A stretch of 44,368 nucleotides of DNA, taken from NCBI GenBank assembly GCA_009692105.1, contig SHZS01000008.1:1-44368 (forward strand), given 5' to 3'. The DNA is from Gemmatimonadota bacterium. Its GTDB lineage: Bacteria > Gemmatimonadota > Gemmatimonadetes > Longimicrobiales > Gaopeijiaceae. A model generated the notes under the pieces. That model had not been told where the DNA came from, ran no database searches, and saw only the letters and a program-made list of their open reading frames with translations. The position numbers were made by a program, and so were the translations under genes. Of the stretch, positions 33,331 to 43,975 are shown piece by piece; within the stretch, counting starts at the first letter, position 1; each line of letters begins with the position of its first letter.

Positions 33331-35217
33331 ATGTCTGAAAGAAGCGACTCGTCGGCCACGGCCGTGCAGAAGCAGAAGGGACTCCGTATCTCGAGCGTCA
33401 ACCAGGAGGTGAGGGATCTCCTCTGGCGTCATCGCGCGATGCTGGGGTTCGGATTCGCCCTGATGCTCGTGAACCGAACCGCCGGATTCGTCCTTCCTGC
33501 ATCCTCGAAGTTCCTGATCGACAACGTCCTCGCTGAGGGGAACGCGGGGCTCCTGGTCCCCCTCGCCATCGCGGTGGGCGCCGCGACCCTGCTTCAGGGG
33601 CTCACCTCGTTCGGCCTCAGCCAGGTGATAGGCGTCACTGGGCAGCGAGCGATCGCCGACATGCGCCGCCGTGTCCACGCGCACGTCATGCGCATGCCCA
33701 CCTCCTACTTTGACCAGTCGAAGAGCGGGGGCCTCATCACCCAGGTCATGGAGCATGCGGATGGGATCCGGAACCTCATCGGAACGGGGATTATCCATCT
33801 CGTGGGTGGCTTCCTCACGGCTGCGATCGCACTCGGGGTCCTCTTCTGGCTCAACTGGCCAATGACGACCGCCGCGATCGTCCTGCTCGCCGGGTTCTCG
33901 GGCATCCTGGTGTATGCCTTCCGGAGACTCCGGCTGAAATACCGTGAGCGGTACAAGCTGATGGCGACCCTTAACGGGCGACTGGGGGAGGCCCTGAGCG
34001 GGGTCCGGACCATCAAGGTCTACACAGCGGAGCGAAGGGAAGACAGGGTTTTCACCAAGGGGATCTTCGCCCTCTTCCGGAGCATCGCGAGCACGATCAC
34101 TTGGACAAGCGCGGTTGCGGCCGCCTCGACCGTCATCGTGGGTGCAATCCTTATCCTGATTCTGGTCTGGGGGGGACGCGCCGTCATCGCCGAGACGATG
34201 ACCCTCGGCGACCTGATCATGTACGTCTTCTTGATTGGTCTCATGGCATTACCCCTGGTGCAGTTGGCGGGGATCGGCACGCAGATCACGGAGGCCTTCG
34301 CGGGGCTCGACCAGATCCGTGAGCTGATGGCGCTACCCACGGAGCGGGACGGGGATGCGCTCCGGGAGCCAATCGGGCCCCTCGACGGGGAGATCACCTT
34401 CGAGAACGTCTCGTTCCAGTACGAGAATGGGGCTCCCGTCCTTCGCGGCGTGTCGTTCCAAGCGCCGTCGGGCACCACCACGGCCCTCGTCGGACCATCC
34501 GGCTCGGGAAAGTCCACGCTCATCTCGCTCGTCCTCGCCTTCGCAAGCCCGAAGGCGGGGCGGATCCTCGTGGACGGCCGTGACCTCTCGACGCTCCGCC
34601 TCGGGGACTATCGGTCCCAGCTCGGCGTAGTCCTCCAGGACAACTTCCTGTTCGACGGCACGATCGGAGACAACATCGGCTTCTCGAAGCTCGGGGCCAC
34701 AGACGATGAGATCCAGGACGCCGCCCACGTCGCGCACGCCGACGAATTCACCAATCGTTTCGACGATGGTTACGACACGATCGTCGGGGAACGAGGGGTG
34801 AAGCTCTCGGGAGGGCAGCGACAGCGGATCGCGATCGCCCGGGCGATCCTGGCCGACCCGCGGATCCTCGTCCTGGACGAAGCCACCTCGTCCCTCGACT
34901 CCGAGTCCGAGGCGCTCATCCGGGATGGGCTCCTCGCCCTTCGGCGCGGACGCACAACGTTCGTGATCGCGCATCGCCTCTCGACGATCGTTTCCGCCGA
35001 CCAGATTCTCGTGCTGGACGGGGGGGTGATCGTCGAGCGGGGGGCCCACGCGGAGCTGCGCTGGGCCGGGGGGCTCTACCAGCGGCTCTATGAGATGCAG
35101 TACCGGGTCGAGATGGATGCGTTCGTGAACCCCGGTGAAGAGCTTCCGCACGTGGATGCCCCTTCTACCAAGGTGTCTGGGGTGAGGGTCCGGGTCCCCG
35201 GCCGCGAGCGGCTCTGA
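33331..35217 (+). CDS. ABC exporter, fused membrane and ATPase domains (MsbA/multidrug type)
   Basis: The 628-residue half-transporter works as a homodimer. Residues 35-330 form six membrane helices (FGFALMLVNRTAGFVLPAS, WPMTTAAIVLLAGFSGILVY). The ATPase domain has Walker A VGPSGSGKSTL, Q-loop VLQDNFLFDG, signature KLSGGQRQRIAIARAIL, Walker B ILVLDEATSSLD and the H-loop IAHRLSTI. It probably flips lipids or exports hydrophobic compounds. An AGGAG precedes the ATG. Immediately after its stop comes LemA, whose ribosome site overlaps the stop region, so the three genes to 37.7 kb may be one operon. Confidence 0.94.
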   Translation: MSERSDSSATAVQKQKGLRISSVNQEVRDLLWRHRAMLGFGFALMLVNRTAGFVLPASSKFLIDNVLAEGNAGLLVPLAIAVGAATLLQGLTSFGLSQVIGVTGQRAIADMRRRVHAHVMRMPTSYFDQSKSGGLITQVMEHADGIRNLIGTGIIHLVGGFLTAAIALGVLFWLNWPMTTAAIVLLAGFSGILVYAFRRLRLKYRERYKLMATLNGRLGEALSGVRTIKVYTAERREDRVFTKGIFALFRSIASTITWTSAVAAASTVIVGAILILILVWGGRAVIAETMTLGDLIMYVFLIGLMALPLVQLAGIGTQITEAFAGLDQIRELMALPTERDGDALREPIGPLDGEITFENVSFQYENGAPVLRGVSFQAPSGTTTALVGPSGSGKSTLISLVLAFASPKAGRILVDGRDLSTLRLGDYRSQLGVVLQDNFLFDGTIGDNIGFSKLGATDDEIQDAAHVAHADEFTNRFDDGYDTIVGERGVKLSGGQRQRIAIARAILADPRILVLDEATSSLDSESEALIRDGLLALRRGRTTFVIAHRLSTIVSADQILVLDGGVIVERGAHAELRWAGGLYQRLYEMQYRVEMDAFVNPGEELPHVDAPSTKVSGVRVRVPGRERL

Positions 35218-35224
35218 GGGGAGC

Positions 35225-35812
35225 GTGATTACCTACCTGATCCTCGGGATCGTGGCGGCAGCGCTCGTCCTCGGCGTCTTGCCATACAACCGCCTCGTCC
35301 GCCTCCGGGAGCGCTACCGCAACGCCTTTGCTCAGATCGATGTCCAGCTCAAGCGGCGCTACGACCTGATCCCGAACCTGGTCGAGGTCGCCAAGGGATA
35401 CCTCCAACACGAGCGGGAAACTCTCGACGCAGTCATCCGGGCCCGGAACAACGCGCAGGCCGCGGCGGGGAAGGCGGCCTCGAATCCGGGGAACCCGGCC
35501 GCCATGCAGGGTCTCGGCGGAGCCGAGCTGGTCCTCGGGCAGCAGCTCGGCCGGTTCTTCGGGCTGGTCGAGTCGTATCCATCGCTCAAGGGGAGCGAAA
35601 ACATGCTCCAGCTCCAGGAAGAGCTGGGGTCCACCGAGAACCGCATCGCCTTCGCCCGCCAGGCCTATAACGACGCAGTCATGCGTTACAGCGCGGCTCG
35701 CGGCTCCGTGCCGACGCTCTTCGTGGCGAACGCGCTCGGCTTCTTCCCCGCCGAGTTCTTCGAGATCGACGCGCCGGGAGAGCGGGGAGCCCCCCGCGTC
35801 TCCTTCACCTAG
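35225..35812 (+). CDS. lemA: LemA-family membrane protein
   Basis: The 195-residue protein from a GTG (GAGGGGAG just upstream) has one N-terminal membrane helix and a long coiled helical body with the LemA hallmarks RNAFAQIDVQLKRRYDLIPNLVEVAKGY (seen as QIDVQLKRRYDLIPNLVE) and TENRIAFARQAYNDAVMRYS. LemA proteins are thought to act with M48 peptidases in membrane quality control; the M48 gene is eight bases downstream. Confidence 0.93.
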   Translation: MITYLILGIVAAALVLGVLPYNRLVRLRERYRNAFAQIDVQLKRRYDLIPNLVEVAKGYLQHERETLDAVIRARNNAQAAAGKAASNPGNPAAMQGLGGAELVLGQQLGRFFGLVESYPSLKGSENMLQLQEELGSTENRIAFARQAYNDAVMRYSAARGSVPTLFVANALGFFPAEFFEIDAPGERGAPRVSFT

Positions 35813-35820
35813 GGCACGAC

Positions 35821-37670
<1,850 letters not shown>

Positions 37671-37674
<4 letters not shown>

Positions 37675-38185
37675 CGAACCGCGTTCGCCCCGGCCTGGCA
37701 GGCCACGCCATCCTGGGTACCCATGGCCCCGCTGCACCCGATCGCGCCCACGATCCGTCCACCCACCACGAGGGGGAATCCACCAGGGGAAACCGCGATC
37801 GTGGGATCCAGCGTCGGCACGTAGGCACCGGTGGGCGTCTGCATCAGGTCGACGAACACCTGCGTCGGACGGCGGAATCGAGCCGACGTCCGGGCCTTGT
37901 TGATCGCGATCTGATTCGAGGCGTTCTGGGTCCCGTCCATGCGGTAGAAGTAGACGAGCTCACCCGCTGGATCCACGACCGCAATCGCGAGCTTCCAGTT
38001 GCGGGGCCGCACGCTGCGCTCGCAATCACGGCCTGGACGATTGGGGCCGCCTGCGCAGCCGTGACCGGTTCACCGTACGCTATGTCGAAGGGCATCGCGT
38101 CCGGGACGGGCGCCTGTTGAGCGGAGCCCCATTTGGCAGCGAAGATTCCGGCAAGAAGGAGCCCGATCGAGCAAAGCTTTCTCAT
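37671..38185 (-). pseudogene. Secreted GlcG/HbpS-like (DUF336) gene with a frameshift
   Basis: The first frame from ATG 38185 (GGGGAA upstream) gives a signal peptide (MRKLCSIGLLLAGIFAAKWG) and FDIAYGEPVTAAQAAPIVQA. Near 38003-38010, in a GGGGCC run, the match moves to another frame: RNWKLAIAVVDPAGELVYFY, QIAINKARTSARFRRPTQVF, GGFPLVVGGRIVGAIGCSGA and the stop at 37671. Together they make a normal-length GlcG-like protein of about 170 residues. The family binds heme or small ligands. One added base restores the frame, so this may be a homopolymer sequencing error. Confidence 0.75.
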
Positions 38186-38349
38186 GGGTAATTCCCCTGG
38201 TGTCGACCGGCAGCTCGCGGTCCCGCCCCGAGCTCACCGTAGGATTAATGGCCCCAACAATGGGCGGCGCCTGCAGCCGCGATCCCGCAGGTGTGCGGGC
38301 CGCGCGCGCTCACCGCGGCGAAACTCACGCCGCCTGCCGATCGTTTCGA

Positions 38350-38646
38350 TCAATCATCGACCAGCCCAGCCACGCGAAGCACCGTATTCCAGTTTCGAGC
38401 CGTTCCCCGGGTGCCGAGGGTCCTCTCGATCCGGGTCATAGTGATCTTCGAGCGGCCGATCCCGTCGGGATAGTAAATGTAGGCGTGCCTGCCGTTCACA
38501 TGGACGACCTCGCTGCCCTGAATCACTTATCGCAGCGCGCTCCCCTTCCCCTTCCCCTGCGTCTCCTTCAGGAAGGTCACTACGTAGTGGCCAGGGTCCC
38601 CCTCCGCCGCATCGGGCATCGGATTCCGGGAGACGACGAAACGCCA
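38350..38646 (-). pseudogene. DUF1697 C-terminal remnant with in-frame stop
   Basis: Reading the minus strand from 38643 gives RFVVSRNPMPDAAEGDPGHY, then VTFLKETQGKGKGSALR, a TAA at 38529-38527, and then VIQGSEVVHVNGRHAYIYYP, DGIGRSKITMTRIERTLGT and RNWNTVLRVAGLVDD before a TGA. The phrases VVSRNPMPDAA, YYPDGIGRSK and RNWNTVL are those of the DUF1697 family. The N-terminal half is missing; a TAA at 38649 closes the frame, and different coding sequence abuts it. Confidence 0.7.
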
Positions 38647-38649
38647 TTA

Positions 38650-38734
38650 TGGAGGGGTCCGAGCAGACCGCGAAGAGCGGATCCGTGCGGGCGGCACGCT
38701 CCCACATCTGCTTCAGCGCATCGAGGTCGGTCAC
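38650..38734 (-). pseudogene. N-terminal fragment resembling a SAM-dependent methyltransferase
   Basis: From a GTG at 38734 the minus strand reads TDLDALKQMWERAARTDPLF then AVCSDPS, a pattern seen at the start of some class I methyltransferases. The similarity ends at 38650, exactly where the DUF1697 remnant begins. A junction of two decayed genes is the likely reading. The match is short and from memory. Confidence 0.4.
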
Positions 38735-38748
38735 GAGCGCACCCCGTC

Positions 38749-39312
38749 CTACCACCCCATCCACTCGCGCAGACGCTCGATGTGCGCCAGGTGATGTCGT
38801 CCGTGCCAGGCGTAGAGCTGGAGCATGTACTCCAAGGTGAGCCGCCCTCGCTCAGGGTGGAGAACGATCCGGCGAAATTGGTTCTCGGCAAGAGAGCGCA
38901 GGAACCGCACCCAGCGACGGTGAAGCATCTCCAGGAGCACCAGAGAGGACTCGATGTCCTCTCCCCGTGCGTCGATGAGCTGCGCCCACGACGCCTCATT
39001 ATACGACCTTACCTTCGGCTCGTCCTCGGTCATCGCGAGCTTGAACCGCACGTACCCGTTCATGTGGCTATCCGGGAGATGGTGCACCACCTGGCGCACG
39101 GTCCAGCCGGCCGGCCGATAGGGGGTATCCAGCTGCTCGGCGGACAAGTCCGAGACCGCCGTCCGGAGATCCGTAGGCAGGGCCGAGAGATCGTCGATCA
39201 GGGCACGCCGCTCCTCCGCGGAGAGCCCGGTGCGGGCCCGGAAGCGCCCGATCGGATAACTCAGGCGCTCGGCTTCTTCACTCGCGCGTACCGCGTCGGA
39301 ACGCTTCGTCAC
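38749..39312 (-). CDS. DinB/YfiT-type putative metal-dependent transferase
   Basis: The protein is 187 residues from a GTG at 39312 with GGGAAG upstream. It is a four-helix DinB-fold protein: PIGRFRARTGLS, GWTVRQVVHHLPDSHMNGYV (first His ligand), and YAWHGRHHLAHIERLREWMGW with two more His ligands. This matches the YfiT/BstA group, which moves low-molecular-weight thiols onto substrates in some bacteria. The thiol in this organism is unknown. It is intact amid a run of broken genes. Confidence 0.9.
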   Translation of the reverse strand: MTKRSDAVRASEEAERLSYPIGRFRARTGLSAEERRALIDDLSALPTDLRTAVSDLSAEQLDTPYRPAGWTVRQVVHHLPDSHMNGYVRFKLAMTEDEPKVRSYNEASWAQLIDARGEDIESSLVLLEMLHRRWVRFLRSLAENQFRRIVLHPERGRLTLEYMLQLYAWHGRHHLAHIERLREWMGW

Positions 39313-39378
39313 GCTGACATCTTCCCTTTCCGGCGCCCGCGAGCACCGGGTGCGACCCACGGGTCAGCCCGTGCGGCG

Positions 39379-39675
39379 TCATTCTATCAGATCCACGAAC
39401 TGCTGGAGCGCCTCGTCCCACCGGCGTCCGGCCAGCCAGAGCACGACACCCCAGGCCCCCGCCATGATGAGGCTGTGATACCATGGATAGGACTCAAAGA
39501 CCAGGGGCGTGAAGGCGGTGGCGCCGGGGGAGATTCTCACCTCCTCCACGCCCGCCAGAACAAGGATCGGCCACCCGAGGTCGAGGGCCACCACCGCCGC
39601 GATAAGCCAGCCGAGGCCTACGGCCGGCGAATAGCGCCTTGCACCGAACGCGAGCGCCAAGTGACCGACAAACAT
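39379..39675 (-). CDS. Short membrane protein, probably truncated
   Basis: Ninety-eight residues: three hydrophobic segments with MFVGHLALAFGARRYSPAVG, VALDLGWPILVLAGVEEVRI and SYPWYHSLIMAGAWGVVLWL. This is like the first part of a multi-pass family whose members, as I recall, run to about 200 residues and open with an F-x-G-H-x-A phrase. Here the frame ends early with RRWDEALQQFVDLIE, which is unlike the family. It may be a remnant fused to other sequence. Confidence 0.5.
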   Translation of the reverse strand: MFVGHLALAFGARRYSPAVGLGWLIAAVVALDLGWPILVLAGVEEVRISPGATAFTPLVFESYPWYHSLIMAGAWGVVLWLAGRRWDEALQQFVDLIE

Positions 39676-39700
39676 GGTCTCGGTGCTATGAGCCGTTCGC

Positions 39701-40073
39701 CTACGAACCGTCTGGCGCGACGGGACCCGGCCTTAGATGGGGGCGCATCAGGACCCCCAGGTACGCCACCATTACGAGGGGAATCCCGAGGGTCCCGACC
39801 AGGACCACCCCGAAGGGCATGAGCACCGCCGCAGGGTTCGTTGCCAGCACGACCCCGAACTGGCCCGTCAGGAGCAGGATCGCCCACCTCCACGGCCTCT
39901 GACGAATCAGAAACCCTACCAACGCGGCGAGCGCACCCATCAGGGTGGTACCCCACCCACGCATAGCTCCAATGCTCCCACGACGCCTGAACCCCGGTGA
40001 GGAGAGGGATCAAGGCTTCCACCGCAACCCCCAGCAGGACACACGCGATCGAGAGCTGCCGCGAGAGACTCAT
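39701..40073 (-). pseudogene. Small membrane protein gene split by a frameshift
   Basis: The ATG at 40073 overlaps the aquaporin stop as ATGA and opens MSLSRQLSIACVLLGVAVEA followed by GVQASWEHWSYAWVG. Near 39948-39960, in GTGGGGTACC, the match moves one frame to TTLMGALAALVGFLIRQRPW, then TGQFGVVLATNPAAVLMPFG, and a stop at 39701. Joined, they give a protein of about 120 residues with three or four helices. The second frame has its own ATG, so two small products cannot be excluded. No family is recognised. Confidence 0.55.
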
Positions 40074-40753
40074 GGCAATGGTGCCTTCGAGACCTGACCA
40101 CGGTTTGCAATCAGGCGGAACATCATCACGGCCCCGGCGGCGCCCAGCAGGGGGGCGGCCACGTAGAGCCACAGGTCCGCCACGTTCCCCGTCACGACGC
40201 TCGGGCCCAGCGATCGGGCGGGATTCATGGAGGCCCCGCTGATGGAGCCGCCAAACAGGGCGCCAAGCGTCAATGTCGCTCCGATTGCCGCCCCGGCCAT
40301 GATACCGGCTTCTTTCCCTCCCGTGGTTACACACAGAATCACGAAAACCAGGAAGAAGGTGAGGATCACCTCGACCGCAAAGGCCTGAGGGACCCCCATC
40401 GTCGGCACCGTAGCTCCCAGTGTGGCATGGCCCGGAAACATGAGGCCGAGGATTGAGCTCGCCGTCACCGCCGCAGCGCACTGAGACAGGACATACAAGA
40501 GGAGATCACGGGGCGGAAGACGCCCGGACAGCCAAACCCCGAAACTCACCGCTGGGTTGAAATGTCCCCCAGAAATCGGACCGACCGCGTAGATCATTGC
40601 CATGACAGTGAGCCCGAGCGTCAGGCTCACGCCTACGTGGGTAACGGCCCCTCCGGAGAGATCGTTCGCAACAATTGCTCCGGTAAGAGCGAACACCAGC
40701 GCAAAGGTACCGACGTACTCCGCCAGGGCGCGTCTCCAGAGTTCGGACTGCAA
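40070..40753 (-). CDS. Aquaporin (MIP family)
   Basis: The 227-residue channel has six membrane helices and the two NPA boxes: SGGHFNPAVSFGVW near residue 66 and SGASMNPARSLGPSVV near 180. The arginine after the second NPA (NPAR), part of the selectivity filter, is present. It carries water or small neutral solutes; aquaporin rather than glycerol facilitator is suggested by its short loops but not proven. It is followed by a coupled, frame-broken membrane gene. Confidence 0.93.
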   Translation of the reverse strand: MQSELWRRALAEYVGTFALVFALTGAIVANDLSGGAVTHVGVSLTLGLTVMAMIYAVGPISGGHFNPAVSFGVWLSGRLPPRDLLLYVLSQCAAAVTASSILGLMFPGHATLGATVPTMGVPQAFAVEVILTFFLVFVILCVTTGGKEAGIMAGAAIGATLTLGALFGGSISGASMNPARSLGPSVVTGNVADLWLYVAAPLLGAAGAVMMFRLIANRGQVSKAPLP

Positions 40754-40916
40754 TCGACACCTCGCTGTGTCTAAGTAGAGGATTCCATGAAAGCGAACGG
40801 CCGTCGCATCTCAGCGTGAGACCAATGAACAATTGGAGTTGTCATGGGAAAGAGCAACATCTCGTGGTTGCTTCCTCGCATGGTTAGATGCCACCCCAAA
40901 CGCAGGACGAGATCTC
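40754..40916. other. Intergenic region between aquaporin and VOC gene
   Basis: Divergent promoters are expected here. It is slightly richer in A+T than its surroundings (around 40760-40870). I see no clear -35/-10 pair and no RNA gene. Confidence 0.4.
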
Positions 40917-41396
40917 ATGTCCGCGAAGCAGAAAGTCACCACCTGCCTCTGGTTCGATGACAACGCCGAGGAGGCAATGAGCTTCTACGTCTCGATCTTC
41001 AAGCATTCGAAGGTGCTCGGCGTTTCCCGCTTCGGAGATGCAGGGCCGGGACCGAATGGTTCGGCCATGATGTGCACATTTGAGCTCGCGGGGCAGCAGT
41101 TCATGGCTCTGAACGGTGGCCCGCACTTCAAGTTCACGGAAGCCATCTCCCTATTCGTGACCTGCGATTCCCAGGAGGAGGTGGATGAGCTCTGGAGCAA
41201 GCTCATATCGGGTGGCGGTGCGCCGTCACAGTGCGGATGGCTCAAGGACAGGTACGGGTTGTCCTGGCAAATCATCCCCTCGGTGTTGATGGAGCTGATG
41301 TCGGACCGGGACCCCGAGAAGTCGAAGCGGGTCATGGAGGCGATGCTTCGGATGGTCAAGATCGACATCAAGGGACTGAAGGCGGCGTACGGGTAA
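40917..41396 (+). CDS. VOC-superfamily protein, PhnB-like
   Basis: The protein is 159 residues from an ATG at 40917; a longer frame upstream to 40833 is not conserved in character. It has VTTCLWFDDNAEEAMSFYVS, FELAGQQFMALNGGPHFKFT, ISLFVTCDSQEEVDELWSKL and GWLKDRYGLSWQIIPSVLME, the pattern of the 3-demethylubiquinone methyltransferase-like/PhnB branch of the vicinal-oxygen-chelate fold. Function within this branch is generally unknown. It is a soluble, intact gene inside the decayed region. Confidence 0.9.
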   Translation: MSAKQKVTTCLWFDDNAEEAMSFYVSIFKHSKVLGVSRFGDAGPGPNGSAMMCTFELAGQQFMALNGGPHFKFTEAISLFVTCDSQEEVDELWSKLISGGGAPSQCGWLKDRYGLSWQIIPSVLMELMSDRDPEKSKRVMEAMLRMVKIDIKGLKAAYG

Positions 41397-41399
41397 TCT

Positions 41400-42165
41400 T
41401 CAGGTGATCTGGCTGAGCTCTGGCACGTCGAACAGCCGGGCCCAGTTCTTCGGGCGCACCAGTTCCGCTGTGCCTCGCGGGATGTAGTGGCAGAACAGCA
41501 GATTGCAGAAGGACCTTCCACTCGCCGGTGGCATGGGGTCTCGGTAGTGCCACTGGCTGCTTCCTGAGAAGACCATGGCCTGCCCAGGCTCCAGAGAGTG
41601 GGTGGTGAAACGATGGGACGGAGACCGCCTGATCTTCTCTTCCCAATCCGCCCCTCAGGCGTCTGTTTCCGGATCCGGCTAGGGAAGCACCTGACTGAAG
41701 TGAATCGGCCAGGGCGCGCTCTGGTCGACGCATAGGTCGAACGTCCACTTGGCCCTCGGGCGCATCCATGTGCACCGCGCACACGCCCTTCGCCGTGTAC
41801 AAACTCAGAAAGTTGTACGCCGCCTCGACGGGTTCGCCCGCCACCTCACTCACGAGGACGGCCGTGCGTTCCTGGAGAGAGGTGAGAGAAGGATGGTCGT
41901 GAACCACAAGGCGCCCGAACCGCTGCGCCTCATGGAGCTCCAGGTCGGTCGGCCGCAGAGACGCCACCGTACGTCTGACGTCAGCGAGGGATGCGTCGTC
42001 GAGTGGGCACGTGAGGAGGGTCGGCTCGAAATTCGGCCTGGTTCGGAATACGACGAAGGCATCCACGAAGGCGGCAAGCGCCCCTGGCTTGACCCTCCGG
42101 ATGATCGCTTCGGCGGCCCGATACTTCGTTAGCCATACGGAGTCGTACCAGGGAAAGGCGCCTTC
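41400..42165 (-). pseudogene. Decayed 2-oxoglutarate/Fe(II)-type oxygenase-like gene
   Basis: Minus-strand frames join to one protein: PWYDSVWLTKYRAAEAIIRR, LRPTDLELHEAQRFGRLVVH, NFLSLYTAKGVCAVHMDAPE; then, one base shifted near 41750-41758 (a GGG run), AKWTFDLCVDQSAPWPIHFS; then a TAG at 41681-41679, a TGA at 41657-41655, and GADWEEKIRRSPSHRFTTHS, MVFSGSSQWHYRDP and LVRPKNWARLFDVPELSQIT. The H-M-D in VHMDAP and the His in SQWHYRDP would be the iron ligands. One frameshift plus two stops make decay more likely than error. No good start codon is seen at the 5' end. Confidence 0.65.
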
Positions 42166-42425
42166 CGTGATGGCCGCACCTTGATGAGCTTGGCGGCTAG
42201 GAGGACGAATAGTCCAATCACCACACCGGACACGACGCCGATCACGGGACCGATCACCAGCATCATCCCGCTGGGCCCCACAGTGCGCGGTGCGATCAGG
42301 TAGGCACTGAACCCGAAGATCACGAGCCAAAACGCCGGCTCGACTGTGGATGGAATCCAGAACACGGTGGCGACAGCCATGACCAGCCCGAACAGCGACA
42401 GCTGGAGGACGAGCTTCCAGTTCAT
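42129..42425 (-). CDS. Small membrane protein, unknown
   Basis: Ninety-eight residues from an ATG at 42425 with AAGGAGA seven bases upstream. Two or three hydrophobic segments are seen (LSLFGLVMAVATVFWIP, FWLVIFGFSAYLIAP, GPVIGVVSGVVIGLFVLLAA). The opening MNWKLVLQLSLFG is like a small family I have seen in Bacteroidota and Gemmatimonadota, with no known function. Its last dozen codons overlap the start of the decayed oxygenase, so the C-terminus may be read-through into it. Confidence 0.6.
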   Translation of the reverse strand: MNWKLVLQLSLFGLVMAVATVFWIPSTVEPAFWLVIFGFSAYLIAPRTVGPSGMMLVIGPVIGVVSGVVIGLFVLLAAKLIKVRPSRKAPFPGTTPYG

Positions 42426-42541
42426 GGGTTTCTCCTTACATCGATGGACATCCCGGCCTTGTCCGCTCGGGACGAACGCCACTTCTTCATGGGCCCCAGA
42501 CGAGCGCATATCCCATACGTCCGCCCCGTACAGGAGATCCC

Positions 42542-42997
42542 ATGAGCACCAGTTCACCCATCGCAGCCGACTCCACCAAGCGCCACGAGCCTGAATCCCT
42601 TCGCGCCCACTCCCTCTCGGCCTCGCTGACCGTGAAGGACCTCCAGAAGAGCCTGACCTGGTACCACGAGGTGGTGGGCTTCACCATCGACCAGAGGTAC
42701 GAGCGCGAGGGGACGCTGAGGGCGGTGGCGCTGAAAGCCGGGGACGTGCGGATCTTGATCGGCCAGGACGACGGGGCCAAGGGATGGGACCGGGTCAAGG
42801 GCCAGGGGCTCTCTCTGCAGATCACGACAGTTCAGAACGTCGATGAGATCGCGGCACGGATCAAAGAGCTCGGTGGCACCCTCGACTCGGAGCCGACCGA
42901 CATGCCGTGGGGAGCACGCGTGTTTCGGTTGCAGGACCCGGACGGATTCAAGCTCACGATCTCGTCGGAGAGAAGGGACCCAGCGAAGACTCCCTAG
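42542..42997 (+). CDS. VOC-family glyoxalase/bleomycin-resistance-like protein
   Basis: The 151-residue protein has AGGAGA before its ATG. It has LSASLTVKDLQKSLTWYHEV, AVALKAGDVRILIGQDD, LQITTVQNVDEIAARIKELG and the C-terminal VFRLQDPDGFKLTIS, the usual VOC fold ending. A metal ligand Glu at the very end is replaced in part (DPDGFKLTIS rather than DPDGNxxE). Substrate unknown; the family includes antibiotic-binding and detoxifying enzymes. It overlaps the convergent corA by four bases. Confidence 0.9.
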   Translation: MSTSSPIAADSTKRHEPESLRAHSLSASLTVKDLQKSLTWYHEVVGFTIDQRYEREGTLRAVALKAGDVRILIGQDDGAKGWDRVKGQGLSLQITTVQNVDEIAARIKELGGTLDSEPTDMPWGARVFRLQDPDGFKLTISSERRDPAKTP

Positions 42998-43974
42998 AAC
43001 CATCCTCTGCGCTTGAAGAGATAATAGGGCAGGACCGCAGCCACGAGCATGAGCACGATGGAGAACGGGTATCCAAACACCCACCTCAGCTCGGGCAGGT
43101 ACGTGAAGTTCATTCCGTAGATGCTGGCGATCAGGGTCGGCGGCAGGAAAACGACCGCCAGCACGGAGAAGAGCTTGATGATGTTGTTCTGCTCGATGTT
43201 GACGCTCCCCAGCGTGGCATCGAGGAAGAAATTGACCTTGTCGGAGAGAAACGTCGCGTGATCCGAGAGCGCGGAGACGTCTCTTCTCATGGTGCGCCAG
43301 TGCTCATCCAGAGCTTCGCCGACGACCGTTGGGGTCGCCTCGCCGACGAAACCGAGCAGCCGGCCGATGCTTACCAAACTCTCGCGGGCGTTGGCCGCTC
43401 GCTCACCGTTCCGCCCGATGCGCGTGAGCACCGCCGTATGATCCACAGTCGGCTTCCTAACCGGATGTTGGTTGGGATCTGCGAAGATGATCGCGGAAAC
43501 AGCGTTGAGATCAGAGCCGACGAATTCCAGAATATCCGCCACGCGGTCGATGATCTCGTCCAGCACTCCCATGAAGACCTTCTGAGCGGTCGAGAAGGCG
43601 GCGGGAGTCTTCCGAAACTTGGACTCAAACGCTGTGAAGGGCGTTATCTCCGCAAAGCGCAACGTCAGTAGGCGCCCCGACTGATAGGCGAAAGTCACGG
43701 AGGTAGTGCCCGGCTGCGGAGTGTCCGCGCGTCTCATGACCGTCACGGTCATGAACACCGTCTGGTTCTCCACATACAGGCGGCTGGAGATCTCGATCTC
43801 CTCGATGTCCTTCCGCGTGGGCAGCTCGATCCCCAGAGCCGACTCGACGGCCCGCGTCTCCTCCGCCGAAGGATCGAGCATGTCGATCCAGGTAGCACCC
43901 TGTAAACTGCCGGCGCCGTCAGACAAAGGCCGGTCTAACCGGAGGCCGCCGGAAGCCGTAAAGGCCGTCACCAT
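42994..43974 (-). CDS. corA: CorA-family magnesium/divalent cation transporter
   Basis: The 326-residue protein has a large N-terminal cytoplasmic domain (WIDMLDPSAEETRAVESALG, RKDIEEIEISSRLYVENQTV), a long stalk helix and two C-terminal membrane helices. The pore signature is IYGMNF (near 286-291), followed by the last helix FSIVLMLVAAVLPYYLF and a basic tail FKRRGWF. Magnesium uptake is the usual role. It starts one base after the rhodanese gene stop, so both are probably one operon. Confidence 0.94.
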   Translation of the reverse strand: MVTAFTASGGLRLDRPLSDGAGSLQGATWIDMLDPSAEETRAVESALGIELPTRKDIEEIEISSRLYVENQTVFMTVTVMRRADTPQPGTTSVTFAYQSGRLLTLRFAEITPFTAFESKFRKTPAAFSTAQKVFMGVLDEIIDRVADILEFVGSDLNAVSAIIFADPNQHPVRKPTVDHTAVLTRIGRNGERAANARESLVSIGRLLGFVGEATPTVVGEALDEHWRTMRRDVSALSDHATFLSDKVNFFLDATLGSVNIEQNNIIKLFSVLAVVFLPPTLIASIYGMNFTYLPELRWVFGYPFSIVLMLVAAVLPYYLFKRRGWF

Positions 43975-43975
43975 A

